Positions 59,893 to 64,000 of a stretch of DNA of 64,000 nucleotides are shown here, piece by piece. The stretch comes from Archegozetes longisetosus (taxonomy: Eukaryota; Arthropoda; Arachnida; Sarcoptiformes; Trhypochthoniidae): NCBI GenBank assembly GCA_018873245.2, contig JAEMBT020000002.1:6856001-6920000 (forward strand), read 5' to 3'. The notes under the pieces were generated by a model, which saw nothing but the letters and a program-made list of their open reading frames with translations, did no database searches and was not told the DNA's origin. A program made the translations under genes and the position numbers. How positions within the stretch are numbered: the stretch's first letter is position 1; every line of letters begins with the position of its first letter.

Positions 59893-60239
59893 TCAAAAAA
59901 TTAACGTAAACTGGTTTTAGTACAGGATTCAATTAATTTAATAAAAGGGATAAATTCTGCAACAATCGGAGACTAGTTAGAGTTAATTTGGAGGGGAGAG
60001 AGAGAGAGAGAGAGAGAATAGGACCATAATTTGAAATCTAGAGCCAAATAAATGCTAAGTACAATTGATTGAACAGGGAAGAAATCAAGCATAAATTAAA
60101 ACATAATTGAATGTAATTTAAAGAAAAGATGTATAATAATAGAGTGAACGGGAAAGAGAACCAAATAAAAGCAGTACATACTGAATGTATAATATGACAT
60201 TTTACACTGAGAATAGATAAAAGAAATATATTTATGATG

Positions 60240-60462
60240 TTATCTACGCAGCAGATGGCCGTTGGAAAGATGCGAAGGCAACGATGGAGTCATTTCGAGC
60301 TCAACTAAAAGTGGAAAATGATCTGAAGGTATGTGTTGATGAGGACAACCCGCAACTTTGTTTTCCCGCAACCACTCAGGATCTAAAGGTCCCAAAAGTC
60401 CCAAAACGGACATATGATTTTTTGAGTAAAAAACATAGTCGATAACCCCTTTGAAATCGAAC
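60240..60462 (-). CDS. CNOT6: CNOT6-like last exon
   Basis: (T)FDFKGVIDYVFYSKNHMSV ... GCPHQHIPSDHFPLLVELEM ... LLRR, stop TAA at 60242-60240. The acceptor reads caatag on the minus strand. Carries the final catalytic SDH motif. Confidence 0.95.
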
Positions 60463-61606
60463 CTATTGTTGGGTATAAACACGTGAGAAATAGTGTCAAA
60501 TGAGTTGTGAATGAGATGTGTGAACATACGTGTAATTAGTGAATGGCATGACTTCGTCCCCGTAAGCCTTCGTTATTTTGAAAGGATGTGTGTATTCATT
60601 GGCCTTGTCAGAACTGCTTAACTTTCTGAGACAATCCTTATACCCAAGTTCCTTAAAGTCCTGATGATCAGCAGAGATACGTCCAGAAGACAAAAATTCG
60701 ACAACACCTGAATCGGGCAGAGAGTTAAGATCTCCACAGAGAATAAGAGGAACACTGTTGGCATCTGCCTTTTGAGCACCAGGTCTGAAACTAACAGCGG
60801 AGTCCTCAACGATTGATCTCAACTCATGCATTAACATCATTGTTTGGATGAGTTTGACATCACAAAATTCTGGGTCCCAATGGATGTGTGCCGTACAGAC
60901 CAGCAGCGGGTGATGTGCTTGTGATGGATCGGGTAACATGCCTAACATGTCATTATAGTTAGTCAAATCTCTTAAGTATATAATCATCTGCAAATCGAAT
61001 CAGTACCTGCTTCGAAAGCTCCTTCTTTTGTTTGTAAGAGAGCAGCTAAACCGATGTTATCTTTAGTCATAACTCTATTCAACATATCGTCAGAGCCCTC
61101 AGCGTTAGCCATTGCCAACTGATTGAATTCGACCAAATGCTCTTTCATTAGAGTGAATCTAATGAAGGAAATCAAATCAATTAAAAAAAACGGAATTGAT
61201 ATGACTTAAGTAGAAATTGATTACTTATTGGTCCTATAAAAGATCGCACACCCGTCCACATGACGCCTTTCTGACTCAGACATAGTTTTGGCTCTTGATT
61301 TTGGTGAGAATATTCCATCATAGCCTTCGCGCTGAAGTTCGGGTAGAAAGTAGTTGTAAAATTGATCGGTCTCTACTTCTTGTAACGAAATAATATCTGC
61401 TGAATAATGACGTATCTCATCCATGATAGCTTTTCTCCTGTAATCCCAAGCCAGAGCCCAATTAGGACAGTACCCATAGAGCTGTCGAGTCGCGTATTTA
61501 TCACACAATACATTGTAACACATGACTGTGAATATACTCGTCAATCGACTTCTATCTGGATGACCTAAAGGAATCCATGGACGTTGTGGTGGACGAGAAG
61601 CAGTGA
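60240..61606 (-). CDS. CNOT6: CCR4/CNOT6-type deadenylase, C-terminal nuclease part
   Basis: Minus-strand exons: 61606-61225, 61158-61007, 60941-60530, 60462-60240; phases 1/2/1/2 close exactly. About 389 residues are visible. They cover the whole exonuclease-endonuclease-phosphatase domain: FTVMCYNVLCDKYATRQLYG, DIISLQEVETDQFY (catalytic Glu), SPKSRAKTMSESERRHVDGC, VEFNQLAMANAEGSD, CTAHIHWDPEFCDVKLIQTM, LILCGDLNSLPDSGVVEFLS (catalytic Asp/Asn), TNYTFDFKGVIDYVFYSKNH, LGPLDPEWL, HIPSDHFPLLVELE (catalytic Asp-His), ending SNGHLLRR. Known role: poly(A)-shortening Mg-dependent nuclease of the CCR4-NOT complex, cytoplasmic. RPPQRPWIPL before the domain is the usual lead-in. The N-terminal leucine-rich repeats expected upstream are not found up to 64000, so the gene is partial here. 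Confidence 0.95.
60530..60941 (-). CDS. CNOT6: CNOT6-like exon (HWDPE and GDLNSLPDSG motifs)
   Basis: (G)MLPDPSQAHHPLLVCTAHI through AYGDEVMPFTNY(T). The upstream intron is 65 bases and its acceptor is atgttag. The donor is ac|gtatgt. Contains the substrate/metal-site motifs HWDPE and CGDLNSLPDSG. Confidence 0.94.
61007..61158 (-). CDS. CNOT6: CNOT6-like exon (FNQLAMANAEGSD motif)
   Basis: (K)FTLMKEHLVEFNQLAMANA ... RVMTKDNIGLAALLQTKEG ... EA(G). The acceptor is ttcattag and the donor gcag|gtactg on the minus strand. Confidence 0.94.
61225..61606 (-). CDS. CNOT6: CNOT6-like exon (start of nuclease domain)
   Basis: Starts after acceptor tttttcag in phase 1 with TASRPPQRPWIPLGHPDRSR and runs through the catalytic QEVE motif to CAIFYRTN(K). 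The donor is ataa|gtaatc. The phase-1 entry requires an upstream exon. Confidence 0.93.
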
Positions 61607-63507
61607 CTGAAAAATGCAATAAAAAACGTGTCAACCAGTACTTAGGTTAGGCTTAGGAATCAATTGAAAGAATAGAAAGCAGACAAATGTTAGAATCAAA
61701 GTAAATGTTTGTTCAAATGAATGTTATGGAGAGATAATTATGCAAATTCATATTTTAGTACTATTTATGTGTTTATCTGTCAAGTCAACTTAAGTACTAC
61801 ATTAGTTAAATGCAAATTAACATGAAAAACAAGTCCACAAGTTGTTAATATAAATGACAAAAATACTTAATATGAGCGGATATAACAACATTTTCATGAA
61901 CTTTTTCAAAGCTGTTTGCTTAATTTATTTGATTTTCTTTAGAAGTTGTTTAAAAACAAAACAAAAATTAAGTAAGTTGTTAGTAAAGATGAAGCATATT
62001 TCTAGATTTTTTCTTTATCAAACTTCAACTTTACCGACAATAGTCTTCAATAAAGTGCTAAGCAATTTCAAATCTAGTCGTGTTTTAAGTAACTAATATC
62101 AAAGTGACACTCAGTATAACGAAACAATCATAATCAATAAAACAATTTAAACCAAAGGCAAAAAATGGGGTCCGAAAGCAATCTTCTGACTGAAAAATTA
62201 GCTGAACTAATGACAAGCGATGAAAAGGAATAAACGAAAAAAAGGGTAGAAATTAAAAAGCAATTTAAAAGTAGTTCAAATGGTAAGAAGAGAATAGAAA
62301 AGATATTTAAAAATAGGGTGATCTATAGTATTAAAAAGTGTTTAACTGTGACCTAACAGTTAGATAGTTATATCCTGAAAATTTCACAATTGAATAAACC
62401 TAGTTATTATGTTTGGCAGAGAGTTCAAGTGTCTACTACAGCAAAAACAACTTATAGTAGAGCACACGTTTTCGAAGACCTGCCCATTTGCTGATTGAAG
62501 TTTCAAGTTGGTTTCAAACTGAAACATGTTAATATCTTAATAAAATCAATTGGTAAGTCATATAAAGTTATTGCAGCAAACAGGTAATCGAAAAGATATA
62601 ATAAAAGAAGAGGCAAACAATAAGATAGAAGAAGCAACAATAACTTAGAAGACTATAATCGAATAAAAAGGCAAATAGGCGAAAATGATAGGCTCGATGG
62701 AAGTGATAGGTATTAAAATAAGAACAGGATCTGAGTATAAACAGGTAGTGATGAAAAGATAAGTTTATAATAATTTGATATAGATAGAATTGTTGATTAC
62801 TGAAGCTTGAAATGTGAAGCAGTAGAGCTATTGATCAATAAGTTTAGCGCTTCATATGCTTTTCAATTTTGCAGTAAACTTATATTTTTCAAATGTCATC
62901 AACGAATTCGTGATAGAAATTAGATGTTTTCAATTGAACATTTCATAAAAGCTTAAGCTGTGAAACTTGCGAATCAATATAATGACGAGTTGAAGCTTAT
63001 AATCGAGCGGAAAGCTATTTATCAGACTATAGTTGAAAGGATTTGTATTTTCAGACAGATGAAAAGCAATTGTTAGATGAAAAGCATAGAAGTGAGTAAG
63101 ATTTGCATAAAAATAAACAGAAGGTATAGTAATTTGAGCCAAAGTATTTCCTGGTATTTGGGCTGCATTTGAGCAGTATTTCAACTACATTTCAGTTGTA
63201 TTTCAACTGCATTTCTACTTTATTTACTAAAGTTTCTCATAGAACTTGAAGCAAAATATTTGAGTCACTTTTAAATACATCGCTCAAAGCAATATATTAT
63301 AATAATAATACCATCAGTTTTGATTACATCTAAAATTTACAATTATCAATAGCTTTGTCTGAAAATAATAGAATCACTTTTGTTTGCAATGATAGTAGAG
63401 TCAGGACTTGATGCAAGTTGGCGATAGAATTGAGAGATAGATATGAATGATAGATATGAATGAAATATAGAAAATAAAAAGTTTCAGTATAGTCGAAATT
63501 GAATTAC
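61607..63507 (-). other. Minus-strand intron or intergenic stretch upstream of the CNOT6-like exons
   Basis: AT-rich with no leucine-rich-repeat coding on the minus strand and no supported plus-strand gene (open frames at 61854 and 62930 look incidental). Either one intron linking 63508 to 61606, or part of a larger intron whose 5' exon is outside the window. Confidence 0.6.
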
Positions 63508-64000
63508 ATTTAGCGTTGATATTTTCAAGTTTGGACAGTGAGGTGAATGTTTTATTAGCAAGAGATTCTGATTCAGATATCACTCTATTTGTGTGAGCCT
63601 TGTTTAGTATTTTCATCGATTCAGCAATTATTTGATTTGAAAACTTATCCTTTTTACGTCTTTTTCGCGGTTTGATAACTCGCGGCAAACTGTGATCTGA
63701 CGCACTCGAAGAGTCTTCTGAAGCAATGCTTGAGCTATCACTACAACTATTTTTGTTTAAAGCTTTTGATCCAATTGCAGTTTCACTAGAAATCATATCA
63801 TTATTGCTTGTCATCTCATCAACACTTGAACTTGAGGACGACTCAAAACTACAGATCGAGACATCGTCTGAGTTGCTATTCAAAGCAAAAGTATCCTTAA
63901 CTGAAACATAATCATTCAGATTATTAACGATCGAAATCTGGTCTAAATTTGAAGGACTTATTGCAACTGAATTTGAGTTGTTTGAGCGCCAGCTATGATT
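63508..64000 (-). CDS. Unidentified Ser-rich exon, partial, open to window edge
   Basis: On the minus strand the frame is open from the window end (…NHSWRSNNSNSVAISPSNLD) through DDVSICSFESSSSSSVDE, a Ser/Asp/Glu-rich stretch and the basic motif LPRVIKPRKRRKKDKF, to KLENINAK. A donor-like aaat|gtaatt at 63508/63507 leaves phase 1, which matches the phase-1 acceptor of the CNOT6-like exon at 61606. The two could be one transcript, giving ...NINAKFTASRPPQRPW. Without splicing the frame runs to TGA at 63401 with a hydrophobic tail, which looks like intron read-through. The basic motif looks conserved but I cannot assign a family. An ATG start is not visible. Confidence 0.6.

Larger units (their letters stand above)
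57366..60239. other. Tail-to-tail intergenic region (AUTS2-like and CNOT6-like 3' ends)
   Basis: Holds the 3' UTRs of both genes. It contains the 25-base Pumilio-site array at 57721-57820, candidate poly(A) hexamers ATTAAA at 58117 and AATAAA at 58681 on the plus strand, AATAAA on the minus strand at 59887-59892, and a short (GA)n at about 59996-60018. Small open frames here look incidental. Confidence 0.7.

Noticed and set aside
63401..63507. Hydrophobic C-terminal extension of the Ser-rich minus-strand exon
   Set aside because: Begins right after a plausible GT donor, is AT-rich, and changes composition abruptly; treated as intron read-through.
1..64000. CRISPR arrays, operons, phage or plasmid modules, tRNA or rRNA genes
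   Set aside because: The window is a spliced metazoan locus. Repeats are contiguous tandem or inverted types without spacers, and no tRNA/rRNA signature was noticed by eye; a tRNAscan or Rfam search would settle the latter.

Overview
The window looks like nuclear DNA from an AT-rich invertebrate, most likely an arthropod. A mite or other chelicerate is my guess, not something the sequence proves. Coding exons are split by GT-AG introns, from 57-130 bases in compact genes up to about 20 kb. There are many (CT)n/(GA)n tracts and decayed transposon-like inverted repeats, and no bacterial-type organisation. All splice sites below were placed by eye from GT/AG sites, reading-frame phase and family similarity.

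Layout. (1) 1-3594: non-coding, with short tandem repeats and a perfect CRE-type palindrome. (2) 3595-10919, plus strand: a nine-exon GAS2-like cytoskeletal linker (CH3 domain, GAR domain, long Ser/Arg-rich tail ending in a C-terminal SxIP motif), about 779 residues. (3) 10920-16397: non-coding, with a 17-bp perfect hairpin, (CT)n and (GA)n tracts, and the leader of the next gene, where a short uORF ends on the main start codon. (4) 16398-57365, plus strand: a ten-exon AUTS2/fibrosin family gene (Drosophila tay relative), about 2,050 residues over 41 kb. Its N-terminal exons are spread across introns of 10.7 and 20.6 kb around a 33-base microexon. The C-terminal half is compact and carries the conserved AUTS2 core ([10 protein letters not shown]...). 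A GA-rich tract in exon 5 changes reading frame. (5) 57366-60239: tail-to-tail intergenic region with four tandem Pumilio-type sites (TGTANATA, exact 25-base spacing) in the probable AUTS2 3' UTR. (6) 60240-61606, minus strand: the complete exonuclease-endonuclease-phosphatase domain of a CCR4/CNOT6 deadenylase. Its N-terminal leucine-rich-repeat exons are not seen. (7) 63508-64000, minus strand: a Ser-rich exon with a basic motif, open to the window edge, unidentified, and phase-compatible with splicing onto the CNOT6 exons.

The large AUTS2 introns hold degenerate pogo/Tigger-like MITEs (two clearly of one family), several minisatellites, and a few GC-richer islands that may be regulatory.

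The three recognised genes act in different processes: actin-microtubule linkage, chromatin/transcription, and mRNA deadenylation. I see no sign that they form one system. The strongest leads are the Pumilio-site array, the frame break in the arginine-glutamate tract, the microexons, and the unexplained upstream exon of the CNOT6 gene. I found no convincing new biological system.
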